This document shows, piece after piece, positions 50,730-63,708 of a DNA stretch of 64,000 bases. The notes below the pieces were generated by a model that was not told the DNA's origin, searched no databases, and saw only the letters and a program-made list of their open reading frames with translations. Position 1 is the stretch's first letter; every line of letters begins with the position of its first letter. Origin of the DNA: Maylandia zebra (lineage: Eukaryota > Chordata > Actinopteri > Cichliformes > Cichlidae); NCBI RefSeq assembly GCF_041146795.1, contig NC_135172.1, positions 15,368,123-15,432,122 on the forward strand, given 5' to 3'. Made by a program: the position numbers and the translations under genes.

Positions 50730-53700
50730 TTACAGCATGGTGATTTCGCTGGGTGGCAGAGTGAGCCTCTTCTCCCGCACTGACATCATGTTTTCCACCT
50801 GCATGGCGACGACTCGACACAGTTCCAGGCCCTGAGGATGAAGAAAGAGTGGATCAGAGCCCGAAAGCTGTCTGGCTAAAGATGATCAAGATTCTTTAGA
50901 TGTGTGGTTTGCATAATACCTGCTCCAGCTGTAGCTGAATGACACGTTGTGCATTCATATCCCCTAAGGTGAGGTCTACATAAGGGTAACTGGTCCCAGC
51001 AGTGGGTCTCTGGGTGCGGGTGGACTGTATATCCGCCAGGGGGACCAGTGCCATCATCTCCTGCATGACAGAGACTAAACTTTTACAGCTGTCTGCTGAA
51101 ATTACAGCTCTGCATATGAGTTCATCTTCTCGTCACGATGCGCTGAGTCATAAGCCGACCAAAGGTGTGTGTGTGTGCGCGCTCCTTACATGGGTATTTT
51201 TGTGGAGGAAGTGGAGACCGTGTTGATTGACAGCAACGATACTGGGAGCGTAAAAGGTGGTGGAGCTGCTGCTGTGGATGTAGAAGAACGAAGAGCCGAA
51301 CATGGGGAATGCACTGACCAGGCCTGAAAGCGCACAAGAAAAATTTGAGTAAATTTTCAATCTTGGGGTGAAGCAGTTGAGTTTTAGTTTAACACATTAC
51401 TGTAGACCACCAGGTGTTCCTGCAGCGCTTCTTAATGTCCACAGCAATCTTACCCAGAAACTGTGCTCGGGCCTGGTGCGGGTTCAGTGCCTGCTGCATA
51501 TGCTGTGTCGCCATGGTAACCCACTGCTGGGGTGGCTGCTTTTTGAAGAGAGGTGTGGCGATGTACTCCGATAATTCGTGTCTGCAGGAGAGGGAGAACA
51601 GAAACAGAGTATCAGATAAACAGCAGTCTGTTTCACTCTGTGATTTCCCACATTTCTCCAGAAGAGTTTTACAACTCAGTGAGCTGCTCTTCCCCGCTTT
51701 AGGCTGTGTGTGTGTGTCTGTGTGTGTCTGTGTGTGTGTCTGTGTATGGGGGAGGAAGGATCGAGGATAACAGCGGTTAGAGCAAGAAGTCATATAAGAG
51801 TTTTTACAGTTGAGAAAGTAGAAAAGCAGTCATGCCTTTTAAACACAATAACTGGTGACTGCACCACAGTCTGTGCCTGCATTTACTAAACTGCTGCAAG
51901 TCGAGTCAGAATCCTCCACTTAAACATTAACATTATACAAGATTTTACTCTGTTTTCTTTTATGCAGGCCATTTTATGAGGTCTTTACTCTTAATTTTTC
52001 AGCTTGACACTAAATTCTCGTTCCTTTATTTCACACTTTAATTGCTGTAATTTCTCACCACTAAAATGAGCATTAATACTACATTATAGATATAAAAGAC
52101 CACAACAAATTTGGTCATTGTAGGGTGTATTACCAAAGTTTTTGATGGGAACAGAATTATTTCATTTTAAAGTCTAACCCATCCAGAAATCCTGGGGAAA
52201 GTGTTCATTCAACGTTCAAATATCAAGAATAACTTAGTTAACAAGTTATAATATTTAAAGGCAAAAACAAAACCGAAGTTAGACAAACATAAAGAATGTA
52301 TAGAAACATGCTGACACTGTTTTTACATCATGAATGACTTCCATCTACAGTCACTGAACACTTTATTAGGTACATCTTATTAATACCAGGCTGGATCTCT
52401 TTTGCCTTCAGGACTGCCTTCATTGTTTGTGGCAAAGATCCAACAAGCTGCTGGAACCATTCCACAAAGATTTTGGTTCATATTAACATGACAGTATCAA
52501 AGAGGTGCTGCACATTTGTCAGCTGCAAATACAATATGAGAATTTCTCAATCTACCACATCCCAAAGGTGTACAGTGAACTCATTGTCATGTTCATGAAA
52601 CCAGTTTACGATGTTCTGAGCTTTTAGGCATGGTGCGTTATCCTGCTGGAAGCAGCCATCAGAAGATGGGTACACTGTGGCCATAAAGGGATAGACGCGA
52701 TCAGGAATAACATTCAGGTGGGCTGGGATGCTTGAAGAAAATAAGCCATTACACCTGCAGGATAAATTGTTGACAGGATGGATCCATACTTGTACAAAGT
52801 GTATGCCAAATTCTGAATGTTATAACAGAAATCAGGTTTTACCAGACCAGATTTTGCCGATAATGGGCAAATTGTGCAAAAAAAATGTAGTTTCCTGTTC
52901 TTAGCTAACAAGAGTGCCACCCAGTGTTGTCATCTGCTGCCTGGAGCTTCTCTGTTTCAAGGTTCAGTGTGCTATGCATTCAGAGATGCTCTTCTCAGAA
53001 CAGAACAGTCTGGCCAATCTGAACCAGAACTGTTGCTCGCAGAATATTTTCTCTTCTGTAGACCATTCTCTGAAAACGCTAGAGATCAGCAGATTAGCAG
53101 TTTCTGAAATACTCAGTTTAGCTCATCGGGCATGAACAACCATGCCACATTCAGTCATTTAAATTAACTTTCTTCAACCATGTTTATCTGCCTAAATGCA
53201 CAGAGTTGGAGCTAATTGCTAGTTGCTAATATTTTCTTTTAATTGGGATTTGTTTGACATCAGGATTGTTAAAGTACAATAAGTTTGTGTTTTCAGGACA
53301 ATGATTATCACTAAAGTAAATTGTTCAGAACAAAGTAAGTATGTAAAATTAAGTAAAATTGAACTCCAGGTTAAATTTAAAGTCCTCTTTGGGGCTCATT
53401 AGAATTAAACTATAACCACTTTCTCAGTGCTGCTGTTTCCTCACATGCTGGGAATGAAGATGTTGTCTTTGGCTCGGTGCTGCAAAGCTGCCAGTTTGGA
53501 GATCTGGTGAAACTGTTGATCGCTCACTTTTCCATGTGGAAGAACATTCAGCAGACCCTTACAGTAGTCTGGAAGGATCTAAATAATCACAAAAACAGGG
53601 TTATGCACACATGCATACACACAGGTAAACAGCAGCTACCGAGTATGTGCAGCAAATGTTGTACCTGGTTATAGTGCATGGCCACACAGAGCTCATTGTC

Positions 53701-56700
53701 AAACTTGAGCGGCTGAGTCCAGACGACTCGCCTGAACCAGAAGCTGTAGCCGGTGTCGACTAACTCGGCCTCTGTCGCCACATCCAGGATGTACTCATGC
53801 TTGTTCAAAGGACGCACATTCTGACCTGAACATGCAAATATGCAAAGTTTTTACACAGTGGACGTGCATATTTTCACACTGGCCACTGCTCAGCCCCCAA
53901 AAAGGAGTTAAAACTATTGATACTCGTGTTCTGAAATGTGCTGTGCAGCCCCATGCTGCGTGACCTGCTGTGCTTCGGAAAAGCGCAGGAGTCAGAGCAG
54001 CTGCCAGCTGTTATCATGTGGAGATATTTAATGCTCAGGGAAGAAAAAAGACAACAATGGTGTTTGTGTATAAAGTATATGTACTGTGAGAGCATTTCAA
54101 GGGGCTTAAACATTAAATTATTGATAAAGCAGAAGGAAACGAGCCATAGGGCCGTTCTTCATCACTTGTGTTTTTAAATACACACAAAAAAATGTTTACT
54201 TTTAGAGGTACAGTCATGTGAAAGAAGGTGCCCCTTCCTCAAATGATAAGGTTTTACAGATCACGACATAAAAATAAAAAATATAACATATTACACTTTG
54301 GCTAATTTACCTGCCTTCTCTGGCAGACCAGTCTTCCTGAGTTAAAATCCTGAGCATACTCGTTAATAAACCTTTTGAAATTGCAAAGCTGTCGGTCTCC
54401 AGGTTGTGTTTGAGTCCAGGAAACTGAGTTTCCTTGATTGGCTATGGCACTGCGTTGAATGTTTTCCACTTGTGAATAATCTTTCTCACTGTTGAATGGT
54501 GGATGTCAAATAGTTTGGAAATTTAAGCCCTTCCAGAGTTAACTCACACCAAAATGCTGCAGATGAGCAACCTGCCGAAACTTCTGCTTTAATCGAGTGG
54601 ATCTGATTAGCAGCAGCTGGCTGCTTCTTACCCCGTTAAGTCAGATAGAAACCATGACAGTTGTAATTAATTTTTCCGCACACTGCTTCTGCATTTTAGT
54701 GTAATTTTGGGTTTCTCAAAGAGCATAAATACAAAGTTTAATATGTATGTGTTTGTATGTGTTTGAGACAAGCTGCCCATGAGCATACCTCTATTGGTCA
54801 CTAAAAATATGGCATATTCTTCCATAGCCTCCAGCTTGTGCAGACCCATCTCATAACACAGCTCCTCGATCACCTCCAGGGCAACCTAAAAAAACCAAAA
54901 CCCAAACACAACAGTGTCAGTGCAGACACATGGATGCACTCGCTCTCATGATGCACACCAGTGATGGTGAAAGTGGCAGCTGAGCACTTACAGAGCAAGT
55001 TTTGATTTTCACATGACGTTCGATACCCCCGGGGAAGAGGAACAGCTGACGTTTTGAACTCCGTCCCGCCTGAGGAGGCACGAACACATACACATGTAAT
55101 ACACTGCTAGAGATTAAACTACACACACTGTATAAGTGGGGCTACTTCACAAGATCCTACACCCAATGAAACCTGTTTTTTTTTTAAAATTAACAGCATG
55201 TTTTTCTCTCATTAGGCTCTCCTGTTTGTAGCATTCAGCCCCCCAAGCCTGCTGGTTCCTCAATAAATCTTTTAAAGTGGCTTCCAAGTTGCATCCTTTA
55301 GTTATTTGCTAAAAAAGCTGGACGCTGCACTTTTTGCCAAGTATTGCTGAAACAGGAGAAAATTGTGCATTTGTTGGGAATTAGTCTCACACTAGAATCC
55401 CCAGAAGCGTGTCAGCCACTGCAACACTGTGGCTTTCTGATGTGTAATAGATTTTGGACAACAATCGAGTTCCCTGGCAAAGAGGGAGGGGAGAAAAAAA
55501 GCTTTGATTATTCAGACAATGCCTGCTGGTGGGATCCGACCATTGCTTGGTTTGATCTTTCATTCAATTTGTTGCCTATTACAATAAAATAGAATATAAC
55601 TTTTCATCTTTCAAAAGCCAATTCAGTTCAGCCAGCTACCTCATTAACTTACTGCTTACATCAATAACAGTACTGTAACATAACATAATAGGAGTAAACT
55701 TCATTCTAATTCAAGGCAGACTGGGTTTGGAAATTGTGTCTGTCCTTATTCAGTTTGTAACAAAAAAAATATAGTGAACAAAGAGTGTACACACCCACAG
55801 AGGTGCAACGAAACAATGCAGACAGGAGCACAGCACTACTGAAGCGCTGGGGTAGCTTCAGCTTTGAATGCTCCCTAAACCTGACACCATTATTTTAGTA
55901 CAATTTACAGCAAATAGTTTTGCTTTTTATTCATTTTATGCACAAATCAGCAAACGTGATAAACTGTGAGTGGAAACTTCGGGACATAAATTAAAGAGAG
56001 ACACTGACCATCATAGCCTTCAGCTCCATGCTGTTGGGTGGAACAATGCGGCCGCCAAACTGGAACGTCTTCTTCAGATTCTGCTCGCACGCTTTAGCTA
56101 TGCCTGCCAATTTTATAGGCAACGTTACACATTTACACTCACGGGACAGTAAAAGCTGTGTGTTTGTGCGCGCTCGTTACCCTGATACTGCACTCCTGCG
56201 CTGCGAGAGGCCTGCTGCAGGTATTTGAGGAGGAAGGGCTTGAGGACTTCAGAGCAGCAGTGGAAAGCAGTCAGGATGTACAGCAGCCGCCAGCCTCGCT
56301 GGCAACTGTCGCTGTGGAGCACAGGAGTGCACGCTCGGAATCACAGGCTCAGTGATGAAAGAGGCTTGTACCGTGTGTGTCGGTGTGCGGACTTACGGTT
56401 TGGAGCTGGTGTTAGTGGTAAGCTGTTTGAGGAGCTGGCAGTAAGCCTCATCCCTCATCAAGGAGAACTCTCTTATGAGCTGAGCGGTGGATGGACGCAC
56501 ACACATACACACAAAAATACATAGAACAGCATAAAAAGATTAGCCAGCTGTCAAAGAGAAAACAGCAGAGTAGACAAGGCGAAAAATGATCTGTATGTTT
56601 ACCTTGAGGAAAGTGCTGACCACTTCCTGTTCTGTTAGCCCCCTTAATGGAGAGTCGCCCATGAAACGCATCATGGCTACATAAAATACATAACCAGGAC

Positions 56701-59700
56701 ACACACACACACGCACACCAACATTTAAACCTGAACTTCAGATGGTCAAATCACATAATGAAAAATTCCCCTCAAATCCTTTTTACGGGGAAAAAGCAGG
56801 AACCTCAGCTCTTGCTTTGCCGAGATGAACAGATATGCAGTAGATGGCACAGGATATGAGAACATCTCCTCTGAACAGAAGATCACTTGAAGCCCGGGTT
56901 GTAAAAAAAATCAGAAAATTATTAATGTAACTGAAGACGACAGAAGGTGAGAACTTACACAGGAAGAGATCGGCTGCCACTCTGTTCATGGCCGGGTCTG
57001 TGAACTCTATCAGAGATTCAGTCAGAGGCGTCTGCAAAGGTGAACACAGTACAAGAAAAGTTACGCGAACGACGCGGTGCGGCCGTAGTGTTACGACAGC
57101 AAAACTGAGAGCAAAGAAGAAGGCACCTTGGAAAACTTGATCATTTCAATGGGCTCCCGGGAGTCTCTGTTCTTGCTTTTGCTCTTCAGGGAATCTCTGT
57201 GAACACAGTCAGTCATGCCTCATGTTGCCTTTTAGTTCCAATAAAACAGCATTTATTTGAATTGCCTGAAAATTAGCAACCTTCAAATATGTATCTAAAC
57301 AAGAGTACGCAAGCACTTTCGACACAACTGATTTCAGTGTACCTATGATGCAGATTAGTACCTCTCAGTGTTACATCATTTTAATATTCTATCATTGGAG
57401 CAGGACTTAGCATCGTAAATTGTATTTCAATGCAGAACTTGTGAACACAGGAGCGCCTAGCTCCTAAATGATTTTCAAAGTAACTCAAGTATTTTTGATT
57501 ACTTTCGATGCCCCTTTCTGATGCTCCTTCTCGGGCCGTACCTCCTCATTTCACTCTTTTATCTTTGCCTAGTGAAATTTCTAACAGCAACAGGTTCGCT
57601 GTTCCTGCTGCTCAGCAGCTGCATCCACTTGAAGACTGTGCACTAAAATTAAGGAGACATTCTGTTGCTTCTAATGTTCTCACTCAGTGATAATTTTACA
57701 TGAAAATACAGTGTTATTGTTAGGAAGTCTGGTGGCTTTGTCTATTCCCTGCTGATTACTAAGAACAAAAGATAACTAACACATCTTTTTCCTGTTCTGC
57801 TGTTAGAGCACGGTAAACTCATTCTGTGTTTTCCCTCACCCTTTCCCGCTGGGCGCCTGTCTGAAGTACTTCTTGGCAAACTCCAGCATGTCATATTTCG
57901 TGTCCTGCAGGGCGCTTTCATCCAGATCTCCATCAGCAAAGCCATCAACAGAGACCTTCTGAAAGGCAAAGAGTGACAGTGAAAAACAACCTGAATTCAG
58001 TTTGACAGAAAAACAAGCAATCTGTATGCGTGTGTGAGTGTCTGTGAACCTCAATTGTTTGATCTATCTCATGCGCGGCCATGGTGGATGCTACGGCGAC
58101 AGCGACAGCTGATGACACAGCGAACTGTCCTGCTCCACCTCGAGGCTCCGACTTTCGGTCCAGTGGAAGTGACAGGAAGTCAGGAGGAGCGACGGGATGG
58201 ACGCACTCGGCGGGGAATGCGCCGGAGCGGCCGAACACGGCGCCAAACTTCCAGCCTGATGCGCAGACAGAGCAGAGGGGTAACAAGGTGCAGGTGATGC
58301 AGGGCAAACAGCTGATTGTTCACTGTGCCTAAACAAGCTTTTGCTTTACTGCAAATCCTGATCGCTATCGGCCTTTCCTCTACCAGCAGGTCAGCTTTTC
58401 AATTAAAGTGGTCGGATCTTTATTTGCAGGCTTTGCATTCATTTACAAGATGTGATCCCCCTCCCACCTCTCTGCTGCCACACTGATAACCTGGCACAAA
58501 AGGCAGTCTCCTCTATAATTGTAGAGACATAAGGCTAACTTATCTGATATGGGGCAACCTCCAACCCTGATCCCAAACATGACATGGTGCTGCAGCAATC
58601 CTCGAAGCTAAGCGAGTGATGAAATTAATGCTGCAATATTCAATAGTTTAACCTGTCAGCTGGCTCATAGTTTCCAGAGACGCCGTTTGTTTTTTTCTTT
58701 TTCAGACTTATGTGAAAACTGGTTCAGTTTTCTGAGGAGAAGAAGCAAAGTTAGAAGCATGCAGTTGTCATTTGTCAAACCAAGATTCATCCATCAGACT
58801 ACCAGATAGAGAAATAAAATTAATCAATCCACAGAATATGTTTTGACTGCTCTAGAGTCCTGAGACACTTCATCTGACAGCTGGCATTTTGCTCAGTGAT
58901 GTAAAGCTTGCATGCAGCTGGACAGCCATGGAAACCTATGCCACAGTTTCCATGGCTCCATAAATACAGATTTCGTATTTATGATAATGCCAGAGGAGGT
59001 TTGGAGCTCAACCCATCAACCTGCTCTGTAAGTTTACACCAAGTTTCTGTGGTTCCTAAATGCTTCCACTTTGCAACAGTACATGTTGCAGTTGATTGGG
59101 AAATATCTATGAGTGAAGAAATGTCACCAACTGACTTGTAGCAAAGCTACCATCCTATGACAGCTCCACACCCAAATTTAGGAAACCCTTTAGAACAGGA
59201 GTGTCAAACTTAAGACCCGGAGGAAGAAATCAACAAGGACTCCAATCTCGCCCACCTGATGGCTTTGGAAATGTGAAGGAGGGTTTAAATTGTGTACTTT
59301 AAAATACAGCATTCCACTGATAAAGACCTCCCTGTGGCCATTCTTACTACACCAAAGTAATTATGTAAAAGATAAACAAAAAAATGAGAGAAAACCCATT
59401 TTTTCCACTATCTACAATAGAAATCTCAGTCTGATTTTTGCAATAGACCAACAGTAAGATAAAAAGAAACAGAATTTCCTGTGAATTAATGAAAAAATTT
59501 TTGTAATTACAGGTCAGTCTGGGGATTATCGTGCTGACAGATGTCTTTTATTTACTTAATTTCTTTATCATGCAGGAAAGAAATGAGTTGAACTGTTGAA
59601 CTTTCCTTCTTTTTTTGCTTATATTACGATATTTGACAGATTTAATGTGCAGTTAAACTTCTTTACAGTGACAAAAAGGGAGGTTTACTCTTAGATGAAA

Positions 59701-62700
59701 GTAAGCAGTATGTGGCCTATTACATAAAATGAGTTGGATATCCCTTCTGTAGACTGACCCATTCTTTCACATATTTTTGTATGGCCAGACTGCATAGCTA
59801 GGTGCATGATTTTATACTCCTGTGGCAATATGACTGAAAAAAACCTGAATTGTTAATCTTCCAATTTTGATATAGTGCTCAAAAACAATGTTGCTTTCCT
59901 TTCTAAAAATAAATAAAACTGTTTTAGCTTTTCATGTGGCTATAAGGTCAAGTTTAACATCCTCAAGCAGTAAACAGGGCCGGGGACCAACTCAAAGAGA
60001 AGTGACAGAAGTAACTGGATAAGAAAACCGTTGTGTCTCAACTTTGGAGATCATCTTGTTTCAGGCAGAAGTAAAAGAAACGTCGGCTTATAGGGACCAG
60101 CACTTTGCCACAAGGTCAGCAGTAAGTCCCTTTTTGTGTTTCATAAGAACACACGCAATGAATCTTAAAAAAGAAAAAACAAACACACATTTCAGGCACG
60201 TAGTTGATGAAAAATGTTTTATGCAGCCCATAAATCAACTTAACATTAAAGGTTAATTTATGTAAAAATATAGCTTTTTATGCTACCATTTAAAGACTGT
60301 GGTTGAATGAGAGCGGTCTCAATGGCGCAGGCAGAATTCACATGAATAAAACATGAGCATGGAGTGCTATATGAGCAATTTATAAGTTCTGAATTTAAGA
60401 CCCCGAAAAACAAAACCAATACGTCAGATTAAATTAGAAATATGTGCGCAAACTTCTGCTGTAGTTTGTCTTATCCACTGACTGCTTGACGTGACATTTG
60501 TGATCCCATTTCATCTTTTATGTCCTCAAGAAAACACATAAATCAATAGTTTTGGAACTGCATTGCAGTCATCCATCTGGAAAATAATATTCTGATACAA
60601 TATTGTATTTAAAGAGTGCCGCAGGCGCCATCAACACGACTGCAGCTATTCTTCCCTGGCTTTAAAAATACCCTCACATCCCCAGGGTACACAGCGCAGC
60701 ATAGGTTAGTAAATCCTTTAAAACCGTCATTTTGAATTGTCGCTTTGTTTATATTTGGGCCTCGTCCAACATCTGGGAACTCTGTGCAAAACTGATTGTT
60801 TTTTGTTATTAAAATAACAGGATTTCATAAATACCAAAGTCCTGAGTGTCTCTTTTGAGCTCCTCCAAAAACACAACCTTCTTCCTCACCACGCAGCCAT
60901 AGCTGTACCCTGGAGAATGAGCAAAGGCAAATATGAGCTCATGAGTCTGCCGCAGATTCACACAGAATACAGCGTGACTTCCACACCAGTGCCTCACCTT
61001 TCTCCAGCCCATCCATAACCTGGAGCCTGATGATGTCACCTTTATGGAAACTGAGCATCGAGCGTTCATCTGTAACAAAGTTACGCTCTGCAATCACGTA
61101 GTCTGAGTCCTTGAGGGGGAAAAGGGGAAAAACACAGAAAAAAGAGCTTATTTTTGGTTTTTCTTTCTTTTTTTTTAAACAGCTCAAATACCTGCGTATG
61201 TTTTATATGTGTAATTGTTGTTTATCTTTGTGTATCTGGACGTTGGTATAACCTACTTAAGCTGAATGTTTCAGGTGAATTGTGTGTGTGTGTGTGTGTG
61301 TGCTTTGTACCTTTTTGATCTCATTGATGAACATGTCTATGAGGTGTTTGACTTGTGGTGCCTTGGTTGAGAACAGTATGAGCTTCTCATTGGTCAGATT
61401 GAACTCCAGCATGTTCTCAGATGGGATGGTCACAAACAGGATGTCGGCATAGCTGGAAAAAAAGCGGAGTAAATATTTTAACAACAAACAACAAAAACAA
61501 AACAAAATAAAACACACTATCAGACAACAGATTGGTGAGAGCTTGGAGATACAGGACTGTCTAAAAGTCTCGAGGCAACCGTCATTTCTTCTCAATTTTT
61601 TTAGGTGGTCTGGTTCTCCAGGCTTTCTGAAGACCATTCAAAGTTTTCCTTTGAACATTGGCTGGTTTTTCCCCTCATTTTCAGTCCTTTTCAGAGGAAT
61701 GTTTTTTTGCGGCCTGATATATAAAGACATAATTGATTTCTTCAGTTTCATATACAAAAAAAGAAGCCAAAGAATAAAAGAAGTGTCAGGTAAGAAACTA
61801 TCGATAGCAGAAAGTCATGTCCTAATAAATAGGAAAAACTATTCACTGACAATGGAAATGGTGACAGTGGAAAGAAGAAGCCATGAAGGAAAACAGGGAG
61901 AAAAGGCTGAGGCATGGACTGAAAATCAGCAGCAGCAGCAACAGGTCTAATGGAGTCCATCCATTCTCTTCCGCTTACCCTTGTTAGGGTTGCAGGGCTG
62001 CTGGAGCCTATCCCAGCTAACTTAGGGCAAGAGGCAGGATACACCCTGGACAGGTCACCAGTCTGTCGCAGTGCTAACACACAGAGACAGACAACCATTC
62101 ACACTCACATTCACAACTATGCAGTTTAGAGTTACTAATTAACCTAACCCCAGTAACTGCATATCTTTGGACTGCAGGAGGAAGCAAGAGTACCGGGACT
62201 CTGGGAGAACCCACACAAACACAGAGGGAACATGCAAACTCCACAAAGAGCCCTCTTGCTGTGAGGCAACAGTGCTAATTCGTTTGAGATGGGTTAGCAC
62301 CAAATTTGAAAGTTTTTGGTCATCAGTATGTATAGAGGAGATCAAATGAGAGGTACAACAGTGAGTGCCTATAGCCATCTGTAAAGTAAAGGCATAACTG
62401 GACAGAAAAGTGAAAAACTATCAGTCACGGATTAGCTTCCCCAAGGCCCAGACCTCAACAGACCTCTTTTAAGCAGTGTGGGATCATATCAGCAGAGAAC
62501 AGAAGGCAACCAACATCCTAAGAAGAGCTCTGAATGTCCTTCAAGGAGCCTGGAGAACTATTCCTGAATACTTCTTAAAGACAAGATGAGAAAGGTTTCC
62601 TAAGAGAGTTCAGGCTGTGTTAACAACTAAAGGTGTTCACACCAAATACTGACTGTCAAGATTGTTAGAATTGTGCAAATGTTGCTTGTTGCATTATGTG

Positions 62701-63708
62701 CTGTATTTCCGTGTATGTTTGGTGTATTTGTCTGTGACATAAATCTACACAGAGACAAACAAGCACATACGTGTACGGTCTTAGGACTCGGAAGTAGTCT
62801 GGAGCTGTAGCACTGCTTTTTACAGTCTTTAGCAGTTTGATTCCACTGTGGGACACTGACAATACCTGCACCCCCGTTCCTACACTACCCTGCAGAAATG
62901 TAGACAGAAAAAATATAAAAAAGTGTTATTAAAAATGAAAATTCCCCACCGACTCAGAAATCATACTGCCCTAAGGATTCACCGCCAGGCTCACCGAGGC
63001 TGGGAAGAGTCGGGAGAAGTATATTTCCCAGGTTTCCCTGGCTGCTGTGACAACAGTTTTCTTTACGTGCTCCTCCACTGGATCCATATTCTGTCTGACG
63101 CCGTGCTTAGCTGCCATTTGCACAAAAAGACACACACAAACTCATGAATGTCAAAGAGATTCAAGCATACGATCTTAAAAAATGTCTCCCGGAAGAACAG
63201 ACAGACTACCAAAAAGAGCTTTCATTTTCTGCCTTTCATCCCGGGTGACGCGAACACACGCCTCTGACAAGGTGTCATTTACTATCTGGAGGACAGAGGA
63301 GAGCAGAGAAGAGGAATTGTTAGAAATTATTAAGACGAATCTTTCTATGATCTTTGCGTTATTAGTTAAACTTATTGAGCTCAAATGGGTTGGAAATTTA
63401 AAAAAGAAAGAAAAGAAAAGAAAAGTTACCTGTTTGAAAATTAGATCCAGCACCAGGGGACTGTTGAAGCTGTCTTTGGGATAAAATACCTGTGAAGGAA
63501 AGGAAATGCGGTAGGAAACGTGGTTTAATAGTGAGGAGATACAGGTCAGAATAAGTGGAATTTTTAGGATTTATATTTGTATATGTGCTCACTTCCTTCC
63601 TCAGATACAGCCTCCAGGGAACATTGGTGTAGGTGTAGTGCTCTTCATTGGTCCTCTGATGAAGCTGCGTCTGGATAGTTTGTGTCTCTACTGGAAGTTC
63701 TCGAGAGA
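50730..63708 (-). CDS. myo15a: Unconventional myosin-XVa, C-terminal tail (last 24 exons)
   Basis: MYO15A carries whirlin and EPS8 to hair-cell stereocilia tips. Exons, minus strand: 63708-63593, 63489-63430, 63285-63210, 63110-62995, 62889-62771, 61452-61311, 61109-60998, 60909-60835, 58255-58050, 57958-57840, 57196-57127, 57031-56959, 56676-56603, 56479-56397, 56311-56181, 56103-56009, 55069-54992, 54885-54789, 53825-53665, 53578-53445, 51581-51454, 51323-51190, 51060-50920, 50831-50730. They keep phase: about 879 residues. Order: FERM-like segment (1-209, [17 protein letters not shown]), SH3 (210-300, [23 protein letters not shown]), Ala-rich linker, MyTH4 (about 370-555, [17 protein letters not shown]), FERM (556-865, [20 protein letters not shown]). 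The end, PPSEITML, is a class I PDZ ligand like human ITLL. Motor and 5' exons lie beyond 64000. Confidence 0.96.
51591..53444. other. MYO15A intron with TG repeats and a transposon fossil
   Basis: Besides the Tc1-like copy at 52340-53235, this long intron has a TG-rich simple repeat at about 51703-51745. No missed exon is needed, since the flanking exons join in phase. Confidence 0.6.
52340..53235 (-). mobile_element. Tc1-like fossil in a MYO15A intron
   Basis: The left end CTTTATTAGGTACATCTTA is followed by TTGCCTTCAGGACTGCCTTC, CATTGTCATGTTCATGAAAC, GCGTTATCCTGCTGGAAGCA and TTCAGAGATGCTCTTCTCAG. This is the same family as the copy at 5288-6215, with the transposase on the minus strand and degraded by many changes and gaps. 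Confidence 0.85.
54210..54725 (-). mobile_element. Tc1-like fossil with internal deletion, MYO15A intron
   Basis: The left end ACAGTCATGTGAAAGAAGGT matches the end at 31605. GAATGTTTTCCACTTGTGAA, AATAATCTTTCTCACTGTTG and CTGATTAGCAGCAGCTGGCT mark the transposase N-terminal coding region on the minus strand. The catalytic core is missing. Confidence 0.82.
55142..56008. other. MYO15A intron, nothing recognised
   Basis: AT-rich intron with a CAATAAAAT-like motif but no repeat or ORF I can name. Confidence 0.4.
58256..60834. other. Largest MYO15A intron in the window
   Basis: About 2.6 kb. Apart from a hAT-type fragment near 59195, it holds AT-rich sequence without recognised features. Flanking exons join in phase, splitting the SH3 domain. 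Confidence 0.5.
59195..59290 (+). mobile_element. hAT-type repeat fragment
   Basis: CAGGAGTGTCAAACTTAAGACCCGG resembles the left end of a very common hAT-type MITE (a CAGGGGTGTCAAACTC-like end). No right inverted repeat was found. Confidence 0.5.
61271..61302. repeat. (GT)n tract in a MYO15A intron
   Basis: About 12 GT units lie a few bases downstream of the donor of exon 61452-61311. Confidence 0.8.
61552..62670 (+). mobile_element. Tc1-like fossil interrupted by a LINE tail
   Basis: The left end (CAGGACTGTCTAAAAGTCTC, after a TA) and the C-terminal transposase code ([12 protein letters not shown], then [18 protein letters not shown], about 62485-62585) belong to one plus-strand Tc1-like copy. 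A LINE 3' region (61950-62275) lies between them. Stops are frequent, and no right inverted repeat is seen, so this copy is dead. It sits in a MYO15A intron. Confidence 0.8.
61950..62275 (-). mobile_element. RTE/Rex-type LINE 3' region, inserted in a Tc1-like fossil
   Basis: Starting with TCCATCCATTCTCTTCCGCT (the complement of a GGATGGA-type LINE tail), it contains GGAGCCTATCCCAGCTAACT, CCCTGGACAGGTCACCAGTC and AACCCACACAAACACAGAGG. This is one of the commonest repeats in fish genomes. No RT remains. Confidence 0.7.

Noticed and set aside
57945-58307. 120-residue minus-strand ORF as an independent gene
   Set aside because: It contains the MYO15A exon 58255-58050 extended into flanking introns.
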